Notes under the pieces: model-generated
Told to the model about the DNA's origin: nothing
The model's database searches: none
What the model saw: the letters and a program-made list of their open reading frames with translations, nothing else
Position numbers and translations under genes: made by a program
Shown: in pieces, positions 6,447-14,708 of the stretch
Numbering within the stretch: the stretch's first letter is position 1
Layout: each line of letters starts with the position of its first letter
Source of the DNA: RI-283 sp964487925
GTDB lineage: Bacteria > Pseudomonadota > Gammaproteobacteria > SZUA-140
Direction: 5' to 3'
Assembly: GCA_964487925.1 (NCBI GenBank)
Contig: CAZASZ010000049.1
Coordinates: forward strand, 1-14,708
DNA length: 14,708 nt

Positions 6447-8607
6447 TTTTGTTCTCTTTAAGGATCTTGGGCGTTACAAAGATCAGCAGCTCGGCTTTGC
6501 TGTTCGTGTCGCTCGTATGTTGAAAGAGCCGGCCCAGGATTGGGATGTCGCCGAGCAGAGGCACCTTATCGACTTTGTGTAGGCGGTTTTGCTCGTAAAT
6601 GCCGCCCAGGACGATGGTCTCGCCGTTATTGACCAAGACCTGGGTGGTGACCTCGCGAGTATTCACGCTGGGGACACCCTGAAAGATATCGCCGACGCTA
6701 TCCTTATTGACGGCCAGATCCATGATGACATGACCGTCCGGTGTGATATGCGGCTGCACCTTGAGACTCAGCACAGCCTTCTTGAAGGCGACTGTGGCGG
6801 CACCGCTTGAAGAGGCCTCAAGATAAGGGATCTCTACACCCTGCTCGATCGTGGCCTCGGTCTGATTCGAGGTGATGACACGAGGATTGGACAGAACCTC
6901 GCCTCGGCCTTCCGCCTGCATGGCCGAAAGCTCGAGGTCGACGAGGTAGTCGCTGCTCAGGATCGACAGGGCGATCTGTCCGGCCGGGCTGGCAACGGGC
7001 AGGTTGACACCGAGGCGATTTGACAGCGAGGGCATGGTATAGGGCGCAGGCGCCGAAGAGGTGATCGTGTCCGTTCCGGACAGCGTGCCGGACAAGCCGA
7101 TAGCGCCATTTGCACCCTTACTGGAGACCGCAGTCGCGCCGAATCTCGCCCCCAGCTCTTTGCTGAAGTCATCATTAGCCACTACGATTCTTGACTCGAC
7201 CAGGACCTGTTTTACCGGAATATCCAATTTGTCCACGAGCTTACGGATTTCTTCGAGCTTGTCGTTCGTGTCTTTCAGCAACAGGGCGTTGGTGCGCTCA
7301 TCGACGGTTACATTTCCGCGCGGGGAGAGCATGGAGTTCTCTTTGGCCTTGAGTAACGAAGCAATAGTTTCGGCCTTGGCATAGTTGATATGGATCAGCA
7401 ACGAATACAGCGGGGCCAAGTCCTCGACCTGTTTCTTGGCCTCGAATTCCTGCTTCTCGCGCTTTGCGATCTCCTCGGCCGGCGCGACCAGGATGACGTT
7501 GCCCATCTCGCGTTTGGCGAGCCCTTTGGCCTTGAGGATCAACATCAATGCCTGATCCCAGGGAACATTCTGCAGACGTAGGGTCACCTTGCCTTGCACG
7601 GAATCGCTGGTTACGAGATTTGTCTTCGTGAAGTCAGCAATGATCTGCAGTACGGCGCGGACATCGATATCCTGAAAATTCAGGGACAGGCGATCACCTT
7701 TATAGCTTGCCTCGGCCTTGGCCTGGGCATCCATCACCCTTTTCTTGATCTCGAGCGTAAACTCGCGGTCGGCTTGGTAGGCCAGATGCTCATGGGCCTC
7801 AGGAACCGTGACCACAAGCCGGGCTCCCTGAGGGCGATTGAAGCTGTCGATCTGATGCACGACGGTCGCGAAGTCGACGACATCGAGGCGGCGTTCGAGG
7901 TCTGTGCTCAGATGAGCGTTGGCAAAATCGACGATGATCTTGTCGCCCTCGTCATGCACGTTGGCCGCAATGTTTGAATCGGGAAGACTGATCGTGATCA
8001 ACCCTTCGCCCTTCTTGCCGCGATGAAAATCGATCTTGGAAATGACGGTCTGCGGTGCGGTATCGGGTGCCATCAGAGGCGCGGCGGCCGATGGGGAAGC
8101 CGTTGCCGAATCAGAGCTGGCCACGGGGGGGGCGCTTTGCGAAGCGGCAAGATCGGCCTCCGTATCGCCAGTACCCAAGATGATGGCAAGCTCATTGTCG
8201 AGGACACGAGTTTCGTAGGGCATCATGCCATCAAGGTTGATCACAACGCGGGTACGGCCTTTCGCAGATACGACGTTGAGCCCTCGGACCTGACCCATGC
8301 CGATGGTGTGGCGTCGCTCAAGCGTGCTGGCCGTGCTAGGCAGGTCAAGCGCGATTCGCGCGGGACGGTCGATACTGAAGGACAGGGGCGGTTTTGCCAG
8401 TGGTTCGCCAGTCATCCCAAGGCGGATCTCGATTCTCTTGTCGGGAAGCATCGAGAAATGGATCTGGTCTAGGGTCCTTTGCGCCTTGTCGCCGGCAGCG
8501 GTCGCTGCTGTCGCGATTCCGGGTATGACGAGGAGCATGACTAAAATGCTCAAGAAATGACCTCGCCAGGGAGTCGTGATCAGCGTCTGTTCATTTCTAG
8601 TCATCAT
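6436..8607 (-). CDS. pilQ: Type IV pilus secretin
   Basis: PilQ is the outer-membrane multimeric pore through which the type IV pilus passes. Taking the start at 8607 gives 723 residues: a signal peptide (basic n-region, hydrophobic core FLSILVMLLVIPGIA), two AMIN domains that bind peptidoglycan (about 46-146 and 189-290) joined by an Ala/Ser/Pro-rich linker, an STN domain (306-375), a secretin N domain (404-465) and the secretin beta-barrel domain (470-718). The barrel ends with the family signature VPLLGDIPILGRLF (682-695). The frame is open to an ATG at 8682 that overlaps the pilP stop as ATGA, but that ATG lacks a ribosome binding site and would add 25 untypical residues before the signal peptide. 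AAAGGG lies 4 nt before the ATG at 8607 and 7 nt before a second ATG at 8604. Confidence 0.96.
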   Translation of the reverse strand: MMTRNEQTLITTPWRGHFLSILVMLLVIPGIATAATAAGDKAQRTLDQIHFSMLPDKRIEIRLGMTGEPLAKPPLSFSIDRPARIALDLPSTASTLERRHTIGMGQVRGLNVVSAKGRTRVVINLDGMMPYETRVLDNELAIILGTGDTEADLAASQSAPPVASSDSATASPSAAAPLMAPDTAPQTVISKIDFHRGKKGEGLITISLPDSNIAANVHDEGDKIIVDFANAHLSTDLERRLDVVDFATVVHQIDSFNRPQGARLVVTVPEAHEHLAYQADREFTLEIKKRVMDAQAKAEASYKGDRLSLNFQDIDVRAVLQIIADFTKTNLVTSDSVQGKVTLRLQNVPWDQALMLILKAKGLAKREMGNVILVAPAEEIAKREKQEFEAKKQVEDLAPLYSLLIHINYAKAETIASLLKAKENSMLSPRGNVTVDERTNALLLKDTNDKLEEIRKLVDKLDIPVKQVLVESRIVVANDDFSKELGARFGATAVSSKGANGAIGLSGTLSGTDTITSSAPAPYTMPSLSNRLGVNLPVASPAGQIALSILSSDYLVDLELSAMQAEGRGEVLSNPRVITSNQTEATIEQGVEIPYLEASSSGAATVAFKKAVLSLKVQPHITPDGHVIMDLAVNKDSVGDIFQGVPSVNTREVTTQVLVNNGETIVLGGIYEQNRLHKVDKVPLLGDIPILGRLFQHTSDTNSKAELLIFVTPKILKENKTLR

Positions 8608-8678
8608 GAAGCCCTTTATTGAAAAATGCCATTGAGTCTTGTGCTCTGGGAGCGTGCGCGCGTCTGTCTGCCACATGG

Positions 8679-9230
8679 TCATTCACTTGAGGATGTAAGT
8701 GTAGACTTGCGTTTCTGCCACCCACCTAGGCCATCGGACACGATCTCGGTCAGAAGGATCGTGTCCTCTGTGATCGAATCAATCTTCCCGAAGTTCCGGC
8801 CCATATGGTTTCCTGTTTTGACCCGGAAGACAATATTATCCGGGCTGCCTATCAATGCCCATCTGACCTTGCCAATGGTCAGCGTGCCGCGGAGGTGCAG
8901 TGAGTCGAGTGGGAACTTCTCGAGTTTCTCTCGGGGCCGTTTTGTGTCCGGCTGCAGGCCATTGTTCGAGCCATTCTTCGCTACGTCGTCCAACGGCTCG
9001 ATCTGCCAGTTCCTAAACGGATCACGGGCGTCGAAAGCGGAGTATACAAAGGTTTCCACAGGCTTGAACTTGGGCAAGGGCGCGACAGTGCCTTTTTCCA
9101 TGCGTGCCTGATTGATAAATTGCTCAAGGTCTTCCAGGCCACTTTGACTACAACCGGCCAGGGCCACGATCGTAAACAAAGGCAGGAGACGAGCGCCAAT
9201 ATCTTTTAAAATGGAACGTGACGGTTGCAT
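8679..9230 (-). CDS. pilP: Type IV pilus inner-membrane lipoprotein PilP
   Basis: PilP links the PilN/PilO inner-membrane complex to the PilQ secretin across the periplasm. The 183-residue protein has a signal peptide ending in LAGC (Cys27 lipidated), then an unstructured stretch, the typical DARDPF motif (about 67-72), and a C-terminal beta domain including LDSLHLRGTL and WALI, as in PilP proteins that bind the secretin N0 domain. Its ATG lies 3 nt after the pilO stop, with AGGA about 10 nt upstream inside pilO. The stop forms an ATGA with the upstream-most possible pilQ start. Confidence 0.96.
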   Translation of the reverse strand: MQPSRSILKDIGARLLPLFTIVALAGCSQSGLEDLEQFINQARMEKGTVAPLPKFKPVETFVYSAFDARDPFRNWQIEPLDDVAKNGSNNGLQPDTKRPREKLEKFPLDSLHLRGTLTIGKVRWALIGSPDNIVFRVKTGNHMGRNFGKIDSITEDTILLTEIVSDGLGGWQKRKSTLTSSSE

Positions 9231-9233
9231 AGC

Positions 9234-9857
9234 TTATTTTTCCTGAATCTCGTTTTCGTCCAGGTAGCGATAGGTCTTTGCTGTCAAGGACATAATCAAT
9301 AGATTCTTTGCCGTCTTGTCATTTGCGCGGGCCGTAAACGGTTCGATTTTGAAGTCATGTAGGGTCACGATTCTCGACAGCGATGCGATATCGCTGATAA
9401 ATTTTCCGAATTCGTGATAGGTCCCCGATACCTTGATCTTGATCGGCAGCTCCGCATAAAACTCGGCCGGGATCTCCTTTTCAGGTTTGAATAGTTCAAA
9501 CTCGAGACCGGCCTGCATACCCGTTTGGGAGATATCCAGCAACAATTCAGCTACCTCGGTGTTACTGGGTAGCTGGCGCAACATCGCACCGAAGGATTTT
9601 TTCATTTCCTCCATCTGCGTGATGTAGGCCGGTAGATTTGAGGCCTTGTGCTGCTTGATCTTGAAGGTTCGCTTGAGATCCACTTCCTGCTTGCTAGCCG
9701 ACTCCAGGAGATCATACTGATTCGTGGTATCGAACCAAATACCGGCGGCCAGCACCACGAGGCAAGATGCAACGATGGCCAACACCCGAAGCGCCAACGG
9801 CCAGCGGGAGACATCACGCGGATCGACATTTTTCAGCGCGGAAAAATCGATATTCAT
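9234..9857 (-). CDS. pilO: Type IV pilus inner-membrane protein PilO
   Basis: PilO pairs with PilN to form the inner-membrane alignment complex that couples the cytoplasmic motor side to PilP and PilQ. The 207-residue protein has a short cytoplasmic N-terminus, one membrane segment (about 20-42), a charged coiled-coil region (44-90) and a C-terminal ferredoxin-like periplasmic domain (about 100-200), the standard PilO layout. It begins 3 nt after the pilN stop, with AGGA about 10 nt upstream of the ATG inside pilN. Confidence 0.95.
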   Translation of the reverse strand: MNIDFSALKNVDPRDVSRWPLALRVLAIVASCLVVLAAGIWFDTTNQYDLLESASKQEVDLKRTFKIKQHKASNLPAYITQMEEMKKSFGAMLRQLPSNTEVAELLLDISQTGMQAGLEFELFKPEKEIPAEFYAELPIKIKVSGTYHEFGKFISDIASLSRIVTLHDFKIEPFTARANDKTAKNLLIMSLTAKTYRYLDENEIQEK

Positions 9858-9860
9858 GGT

Positions 9861-10430
9861 CTAGCTTTCCTGTCCGGCTGAAACCGGCTCCTGTTTGACG
9901 ATACGCACGGCCAGTTTGAAACGACTGGTCCTGACGGCATCATTTTCGTCGGCCTGAATGACCTCAAGGCGTGGTGACTTGAACCAATCGGACAGATCAA
10001 GCTGCCTCATAAAAGCCGAGATCCGCGCGTTTGACTGGGCGATACCAGACAACACCAACGATCCGGCCTCTTCCTCGGCGCTGGTTAAGTAGATCCCCTC
10101 GGGTAGGCGTTTCACGAGTTCCTGAAAAATATGAACGATCTCCGGACGCTGGGTCTGCAACTGCTGAATGATGTGCATGCGGGCCAGCAGACGGCTCTTT
10201 TCATTCTCAATGTCTTTGATTTTCCGGATCTTCAAGTCGACCTTGTCAATTTCTATTTTGATGAAACTGTTGCGCTTGTTCTGGTACTCGATCTGGCTTC
10301 CGACAAAGAGATGGATCGCGAGGATGATCAGGATCATTGCCGCTGAGGCGCTGCCCATCGCGATAAAAAAGCTCTTTTGGCGTTCAGTGCGAAGCGTTTC
10401 GCGCCAAGGTAATAGGTTAATGCGGGTCAT
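9861..10430 (-). CDS. pilN: Type IV pilus inner-membrane protein PilN
   Basis: PilN anchors PilM to the inner membrane and dimerises with PilO. The 189-residue protein starts with MTRINLLPWRE, containing the conserved INLLPWR peptide that docks in a groove of PilM. One membrane segment follows (about 20-43), then a coiled coil rich in Lys and Glu (48-95) and a periplasmic ferredoxin-like domain. GGAGGT lies 11 nt upstream of the ATG, inside the end of pilM, and the gap to the pilM stop is 3 nt. Confidence 0.97.
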   Translation of the reverse strand: MTRINLLPWRETLRTERQKSFFIAMGSASAAMILIILAIHLFVGSQIEYQNKRNSFIKIEIDKVDLKIRKIKDIENEKSRLLARMHIIQQLQTQRPEIVHIFQELVKRLPEGIYLTSAEEEAGSLVLSGIAQSNARISAFMRQLDLSDWFKSPRLEVIQADENDAVRTSRFKLAVRIVKQEPVSAGQES

Positions 10431-10433
10431 GAG

Positions 10434-11495
10434 TTAGCCAAACCTCCGCAGGGCAAGGCCACAGGCAATCATCATTGCAGCAGCATCATTTCTTATTGCG
10501 TCGGCGCTGATCTTGGGGGACAGCGACATATTGGTAAACGGGTTGGCAATGGAGGTGGCTACGCCGAGCTTGTCCTCAATCAGACTGTCGACACCGGGGA
10601 TGCTGGAGCAACCTCCTGCCAGGACGATATGGTCGACCGTATTGTACTGGCTCGACGAGAAAAAAAACTGTAGCGAGCGGCTGGCCTGCTGTACCATCGC
10701 GTCGACAAAGGGCTTGAGCACTTCGGGCTCGTAGTTGTCGGGCAATCCACCTTGCTTCTTTGCAAGACCGGCTTCCTCATAGGTCAGACCATAGCGGCGC
10801 ATTATCTCTTCGGTCAGCTGTTTTCCGCCAAAGACCTGCTCTCTAGTGTAGATCACCTTAAAATCGTGAGAGACGCTGAGCGTCGTCATCGTAGCGCCGA
10901 CGTCAATTACGGCAATCGTCTTGCCTACGCCATTGTCTGGTAGTTGATCACGCAACAGGGAGAATGCGGACTCGATAGCAAAGGCTTCCACGTCGACAAC
11001 CTTGGTCGCCAGGCCGCCGAGTTCGGCAGCGGCAACGCGAATATCGACATTCTCGCTACGCGATGCCGCCAACAAGACATCTACCGAGTCCGGAACTTTT
11101 TCAGAAGGACCTATGACCTCGAAGTCCAGGCTGACCTCCTCAAGGGGGTAGGGGATGTACTGGTCGGCATCGAGTTGGATCTGATCGGCCATCTCGTCGT
11201 CGGTCAGATTTGCCGGCATGGTAATGATCTTGGTGATCACGGCGGAACCGGCAACGGCGACAGCGGCGTTTTTGCTTCGCGTCGTAGACTTTTGGACGGC
11301 TCGTTTGATCGCGCTCCCCACCGCATCGACGTCGGAGATGTTCTTTTCCTCGACACTATTGGCCGGCAAAGGGATCACCGAATAGGCCTCGACACGGTAT
11401 CGGTCGCCCGTCTGCGACAATTCAAGCAGCTTGACGGCGGTCGAGCTGATATCCAGCCCGAGCAAGGATGATGAGGATCTGTTGAAAAAGGGCAC
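10434..11495 (-). CDS. pilM: Type IV pilus assembly actin-like ATPase PilM
   Basis: PilM is a cytoplasmic protein with the actin/FtsA fold that binds ATP and the N-terminal peptide of PilN. The 353-residue protein has the phosphate-1 loop LLGLDISSTAVKLLEL (11-26, Asp15), the phosphate-2 loop IDVGATMTTLSV (197-208) and the adenosine motif VLAGGCSSIPG (291-301). The start codon is GTG (11495-11493), with AGGA seven nt upstream (11503-11506), so this rather than an internal ATG is the likely start. It is the first gene of the pilMNOPQ operon and is divergent from ponA across a long intergenic region. No convincing promoter was found upstream. Confidence 0.97.
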   Translation of the reverse strand: MPFFNRSSSSLLGLDISSTAVKLLELSQTGDRYRVEAYSVIPLPANSVEEKNISDVDAVGSAIKRAVQKSTTRSKNAAVAVAGSAVITKIITMPANLTDDEMADQIQLDADQYIPYPLEEVSLDFEVIGPSEKVPDSVDVLLAASRSENVDIRVAAAELGGLATKVVDVEAFAIESAFSLLRDQLPDNGVGKTIAVIDVGATMTTLSVSHDFKVIYTREQVFGGKQLTEEIMRRYGLTYEEAGLAKKQGGLPDNYEPEVLKPFVDAMVQQASRSLQFFFSSSQYNTVDHIVLAGGCSSIPGVDSLIEDKLGVATSIANPFTNMSLSPKISADAIRNDAAAMMIACGLALRRFG

Positions 11496-12112
11496 TTGCT
11501 TATCCTATGCGTACGACGACGGCCGGATGGCGTTCGTTTCAACGGTTTTTTGGAAGATACGCGCTGCAGTGGCGTGAACGGTTAGATGCCCCGGGACCGC
11601 GACTGAGGTGGGATCATTCCGAAAAGTTAACATTGAATCTGTTGAGTTAAGCACCTGATTGATTCCACCCACTGTTTCTCATGAATTGCGCTGCAATGCA
11701 ACCAAATCGACGCGTCTCCATCTTGCGCCACCACAACGTTCGTGACTGTTGATTCGCATCGCATCGGTGATCTTCTGCTTAGCGTTACGCGTCTAATCCA
11801 CCATGGCGGCAAGTCAGCGTAATAACTTGAGGAGTCTTTGATTAATCCGTGACGGGATCAAAAAAATGACATCTTTAATATCCGCGCCGTTGTGGTAAGA
11901 GCATCGGATGGATGCAACGATACCGATTCTGTGTAACCATGCCTCTCGCCGGTCAAGTCGAGTGGTGATGGCTGGAGCGCTTCATCGGCTCTAGAAAAGG
12001 CAATTATGGACGCTCTATACGGAGATTGACCGAAGGCAATCCATGGGCACTAATTGAAGCAAGATAGATCACCTTTCTGCAACCGGTGATGGCGAGTTAT
12101 ACCTGGACCCCT
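11496..12112. other. Long divergent intergenic region between pilM and ponA
   Basis: About 617 nt with no gene I can support. It must hold the promoters of both pilM and ponA. A 61-codon minus-strand frame (11627-11812) has no ribosome binding site and an unremarkable composition. A weak AT-rich stem, TTTGAT with ATCAAA, spans 11837-11861. ACGCGTCT occurs twice (11710-11717 and 11787-11794). I see no tRNA, riboswitch or insertion-sequence ends. Whether it encodes a small RNA cannot be judged by eye. Confidence 0.6.
12026..12054 (+). promoter_or_regulatory. Candidate sigma-70 promoter of ponA
   Basis: TTGACC (12026-12031, 5 of 6 matches to the -35 consensus) is separated by 17 nt from ACTAAT (12049-12054, 4 of 6 matches to the -10). 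Transcription would begin near 12061, leaving a leader of about 28-52 nt depending on the ponA start used. Spacing and location are right, but the -10 is weak. Confidence 0.4.
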
Positions 12113-14563
12113 ATGAAATTTCTGCGAAGACTATCGCTGTTTATATTACGTGCCGGACTGCTGGTTTCAGTGATCGGCGCCGTCGCGCTGGTTTCGAGCT
12201 ATTATTATCTGCGCGCCGACCTCCCATCCGCGGAGGCCCTGCGGGATATCCGTATGCAGGTCCCGCTGCGCGTTTTGACCCATGATCGCAAGCTCATGGC
12301 TGAGTATGGCGAAGTCAAACGGCAGCCTCTCGCCTTCGACGAGATTCCCGATCTGATGGTCAAGGCCTTTCTAGCGGCCGAGGACGATCGTTTTTATGTG
12401 CATCCGGGCGTGGATTACCAGGGCATCATGCGTGCCGCCTGGAATCTCGTTCTGACTGGCAAAAAGAGCCAGGGTGGTAGCACGATCACGATGCAGGTGG
12501 CGCGCAATTTTTTCCTGAGCCGCGAAAAGACCTATCTGCGCAAGCTCAATGAGATCTTTCTGTCGCTAAAGATGGAGCATGAGTTCACGAAGGAACAAAT
12601 CCTCGAACTCTATTTGAATAAGATCTACCTCGGTAATCGCGCCAATGGCGTGGCTGCGGCCGCAAACGTCTATTATGGCTCGGGCGTTAAGGATCTCAAT
12701 CTGGCCCAGATGGCCATGATTGCCGGACTGCCCAAGGCCCCGTCGCGCTACAATCCCATCGCCAATCGGGCACGGGCCACACTGCGGAGGAACTACGTCC
12801 TGCGCCGTATGCGTGAGCTTGGATACATCTCGCCAGAGGCCTACCAGGAGGCCGTTGTCTATCGCGATCCATCCAAGCTACACGGGCTCGCGATCGATGT
12901 GGAGGCCGACTATGCGGCCGAGATGGCGCGGGCCTACATGGTCGAGCGCTATGGAAAAGAGGCGTATACCGGAAATTACCAGGTTGTGACGACACTGGAT
13001 TCCCGTTTGCAAGCTGCCGCCCAACGGGCATTGCGCGCGGACCTTCATGCTTATGACCAACGGCATGGTTACCGCGGCGTCGAGCGGCACGTGGATTTGC
13101 TTGCCCTACATGAGCCTATGGACTGGAAGGCGGTTTTCCCAGATGCGAATACCTATGGTGGTTTGCGCAAGGGCATCGTGACTTTTGTCGATGAGCAGCT
13201 CGTCCGGGTGCGCCTGAACAATGGCGAGGCTGCCGAAATTGGTTGGGCCGGACTGAAGTGGGCGCGCCCTTACATCGACGTCAACCACATGGGCCCAGCC
13301 CCGAAGCACGCCGCGGATATCTTGCAGGTGGGTGACGTCATCTTGCTGCGACGTGCCAATCACCTGTGGCGACTCGCCCAGTTGCCTGAAGTCGAGGGTG
13401 CGCTGGTGTCGTTACAGCCCCGGGACGGTAGTGTCCTCGCACTTGTTGGGGGTTATGATTTCAGACTCAGCAAATTCAATCGGGCGACGCAGGCCTATCG
13501 TCAGCCGGGTTCGAATTTCAAGCCCTTTCTCTACTCCGCAGCCCTTGAAAAGGGCTACACTGCGGCGTCGCTGATCAACGACGCACCCGTGGTGTTTGAT
13601 GACCCAGGGTTGGAGAGCGCCTGGCGGCCGGAAAACTATAGCGGCAAGTTCTTTGGCCCCACCCGTCTTCGCGAGGCCCTGATACATTCGCGGAATCTCG
13701 TCTCGATTCGATTGCTACGCTCGATCGGCGCACCCTTTGTCATCGATTATGCCGAGAAATTCGGATTTGAGCGGGATCGGCTACCAAAAAATCTGTCTCT
13801 GGCGCTTGGGTCAGGTGTTGCTCAGCCCATGCAGCTGGCAGGGGCCTACAGTGCGCTGGCCAATGGTGGATTCAGGGTGCATCCCTATCTGGTTGAGCAG
13901 ATACTCGGGCCTGATGGCCAGGTGTTATTCAATGCAATGCCGGAAACGATTTGTACGGAGGCCTGTGAGGAGCGGGTGGATGCCGCATCGACCACGTCTG
14001 CGGGGGACGCATCGTCGGCAAGCCTGAGTTTAACGCCCCGTATAGCGCCTAGAATCATGACGCCGGAAAACAACTATCTCATGAATTCGCTGCTGCGGGA
14101 TGTCATTCGGCGCGGTACCGGCCGGCGCGCCAGACGCCTTGGTCGGCACGATCTTGCCGGAAAGACCGGCACCACCAACGATCAGGTCGACGCCTGGTTC
14201 TCTGGGTTTAACCAGGATTTGGTTACCGTGTGCTGGGTGGGGTTTGATAAGGTGCGATCGCTGGGCCGCTATGAAACTGGCGCGCGGGCGGCCTTGCCGA
14301 TGTGGATTTCATACATGGGGACGGCCTTGAAGGGTGTCCCCGAGCGTTCGCTGGTCAGGCCAAAGGGGCTAATCACCGTGCGTATCGATCCGCGTAGCGG
14401 GCTGTTGGCCGATAGCCATCAAAGCGGCGCTATCTTCGAGACTTTCCGGTCCCGGTTCGTGCCCAAGGAATTTGCGCATGTGGCTAAACAGAAGCCTCAG
14501 GCGGAACAAGGCCAAAAGCGACAACCGGATATTAGAGATATCACCCCCGAACAGCTGTTCTAG
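12113..14563 (+). CDS. mrcA: Penicillin-binding protein 1a (bifunctional peptidoglycan synthase)
   Basis: A class A PBP, also called PonA, that polymerises and cross-links peptidoglycan on the periplasmic side of the inner membrane. With the start at 12113 it has 816 residues. One N-terminal membrane segment follows MKFLRRLSLF. The GT51 glycosyltransferase domain shows AAEDDRFYVHPGVD (catalytic Glu90), GGSTITMQVARN and LYLNKIYLG. A middle OB-like domain is followed by the transpeptidase domain with SNFK (catalytic Ser467), SRN (526-528) and KTGT (from Lys684). All active-site motifs are intact. In-frame GTG and ATG codons at 12086 and 12089 would add 9 or 8 residues; none of the three starts has a strong ribosome binding site, and 12113 was chosen because relatives begin with a similar short basic stretch. 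It is divergent from pilMNOPQ, an arrangement conserved in many proteobacteria. Confidence 0.96.
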   Translation: MKFLRRLSLFILRAGLLVSVIGAVALVSSYYYLRADLPSAEALRDIRMQVPLRVLTHDRKLMAEYGEVKRQPLAFDEIPDLMVKAFLAAEDDRFYVHPGVDYQGIMRAAWNLVLTGKKSQGGSTITMQVARNFFLSREKTYLRKLNEIFLSLKMEHEFTKEQILELYLNKIYLGNRANGVAAAANVYYGSGVKDLNLAQMAMIAGLPKAPSRYNPIANRARATLRRNYVLRRMRELGYISPEAYQEAVVYRDPSKLHGLAIDVEADYAAEMARAYMVERYGKEAYTGNYQVVTTLDSRLQAAAQRALRADLHAYDQRHGYRGVERHVDLLALHEPMDWKAVFPDANTYGGLRKGIVTFVDEQLVRVRLNNGEAAEIGWAGLKWARPYIDVNHMGPAPKHAADILQVGDVILLRRANHLWRLAQLPEVEGALVSLQPRDGSVLALVGGYDFRLSKFNRATQAYRQPGSNFKPFLYSAALEKGYTAASLINDAPVVFDDPGLESAWRPENYSGKFFGPTRLREALIHSRNLVSIRLLRSIGAPFVIDYAEKFGFERDRLPKNLSLALGSGVAQPMQLAGAYSALANGGFRVHPYLVEQILGPDGQVLFNAMPETICTEACEERVDAASTTSAGDASSASLSLTPRIAPRIMTPENNYLMNSLLRDVIRRGTGRRARRLGRHDLAGKTGTTNDQVDAWFSGFNQDLVTVCWVGFDKVRSLGRYETGARAALPMWISYMGTALKGVPERSLVRPKGLITVRIDPRSGLLADSHQSGAIFETFRSRFVPKEFAHVAKQKPQAEQGQKRQPDIRDITPEQLF

Positions 14564-14565
14564 CA

Positions 14566-14608
14566 GGCCATCCCTTGGCCGCGCTTTCAACAGACAGCCC
14601 GCTTTTTT
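14566..14608 (+). terminator. Weak possible terminator region after ponA
   Basis: A 5-bp stem GGCCA (14566-14570) with TGGCC (14576-14580) lies just after the ponA stop, and a run of six T (14603-14608) follows 22 nt later in a GC-rich setting. Stem and T-run are not adjacent, so this is not a canonical intrinsic terminator. It lies between two convergent genes, where termination is expected. Confidence 0.25.
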
Positions 14609-14616
14609 CGCCGGGA

Positions 14617-14708
14617 CTAGGCGGGGATCTTGGCGGTAAGGTTTGCCTCCGCCAGGTCTGCGCGGACTTGTTCGATGGACTTTTGAAACATCGCCTTTTC
14701 CACTGGGT
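14617..14708 (-). CDS. 3' end of an unidentified gene, cut by the window edge
   Basis: The minus strand carries an open frame of 29 codons running from the window edge to a TAG at 14617-14619. It encodes the C-terminus PVEKAMFQKSIEQVRADL followed by AEANLTAKIPA, an amphipathic helical sequence with natural-looking composition. The gene converges on ponA with 53 nt between stop codons. I do not recognise the family from this tail. The case rests on codon-like composition and sensible gene spacing only. Confidence 0.55.
   Translation of the reverse strand, partial: PVEKAMFQKSIEQVRADLAEANLTAKIPA

Noticed and set aside
11627..11812. 61-codon minus-strand frame in the pilM-ponA intergenic region
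   Set aside because: No ribosome binding site, no recognisable motif, and a composition rich in Trp, Cys, Arg and His that looks random.
11837..11861. TTTGAT/ATCAAA stem next to an A-run
   Set aside because: The stem has an irregular interior and the A/T run is on the wrong side for a terminator of either flanking gene; probably chance in AT-rich DNA.

Overview
The window is a chromosomal stretch of a proteobacterium, most likely a gammaproteobacterium or a deeply branching relative. This is inferred from gene order: a class A penicillin-binding protein gene lies divergent from pilMNOPQ, which is followed by aroK, aroB and a dGTPase-like gene, an arrangement familiar in Beta- and Gammaproteobacteria. 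The species cannot be fixed from sequence alone. Most of the window is housekeeping DNA without insertion sequences, tRNA or rRNA genes, or CRISPR arrays.

Layout. (1) 33-854 (+): an exported protein with a C-terminal PEP-CTERM/VPLPA-CTERM-type sorting tail, closed by a clear hairpin terminator at 889-931. (2) 1006-1575 (+): a small ankyrin-repeat lipoprotein whose +2 aspartate suggests retention in the inner membrane. (3) A long leftward block from 11495 down to 1591: pilM, pilN, pilO, pilP, pilQ, then a lipoprotein with Ig-like domains, then aroK, aroB and a dGTPase-like gene. pilM to pilP are packed with identical 3-nt gaps; aroK and aroB overlap by ATGA; aroB and the dGTPase gene also overlap. 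(4) 11496-12112: about 617 nt of divergent intergenic DNA with no convincing gene. (5) 12113-14563 (+): ponA/mrcA (PBP1a). (6) 14617-14708 (-): the 3' end of an unidentified gene convergent with ponA.

How the genes work together. PilM (cytoplasmic, actin-like), PilN and PilO (inner-membrane), PilP (lipoprotein) and PilQ (outer-membrane secretin) form the alignment complex and exit pore of a type IV pilus. PBP1a builds peptidoglycan, the layer this machine must cross. AroK and AroB supply the shikimate pathway, and the HD-domain protein probably acts on dNTPs. The unusual member is the roughly 607-residue Ig-like lipoprotein between pilQ and aroK. It carries an EF-hand/thrombospondin-3-like Asp/Asn-rich stretch and is bounded by inverted repeats on both sides. 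Its position suggests a surface partner of the pilus or secretin, or an adhesin made with it, but this is inference. The strongest leads for follow-up are this protein, the two structured junctions around it, and the ankyrin lipoprotein.
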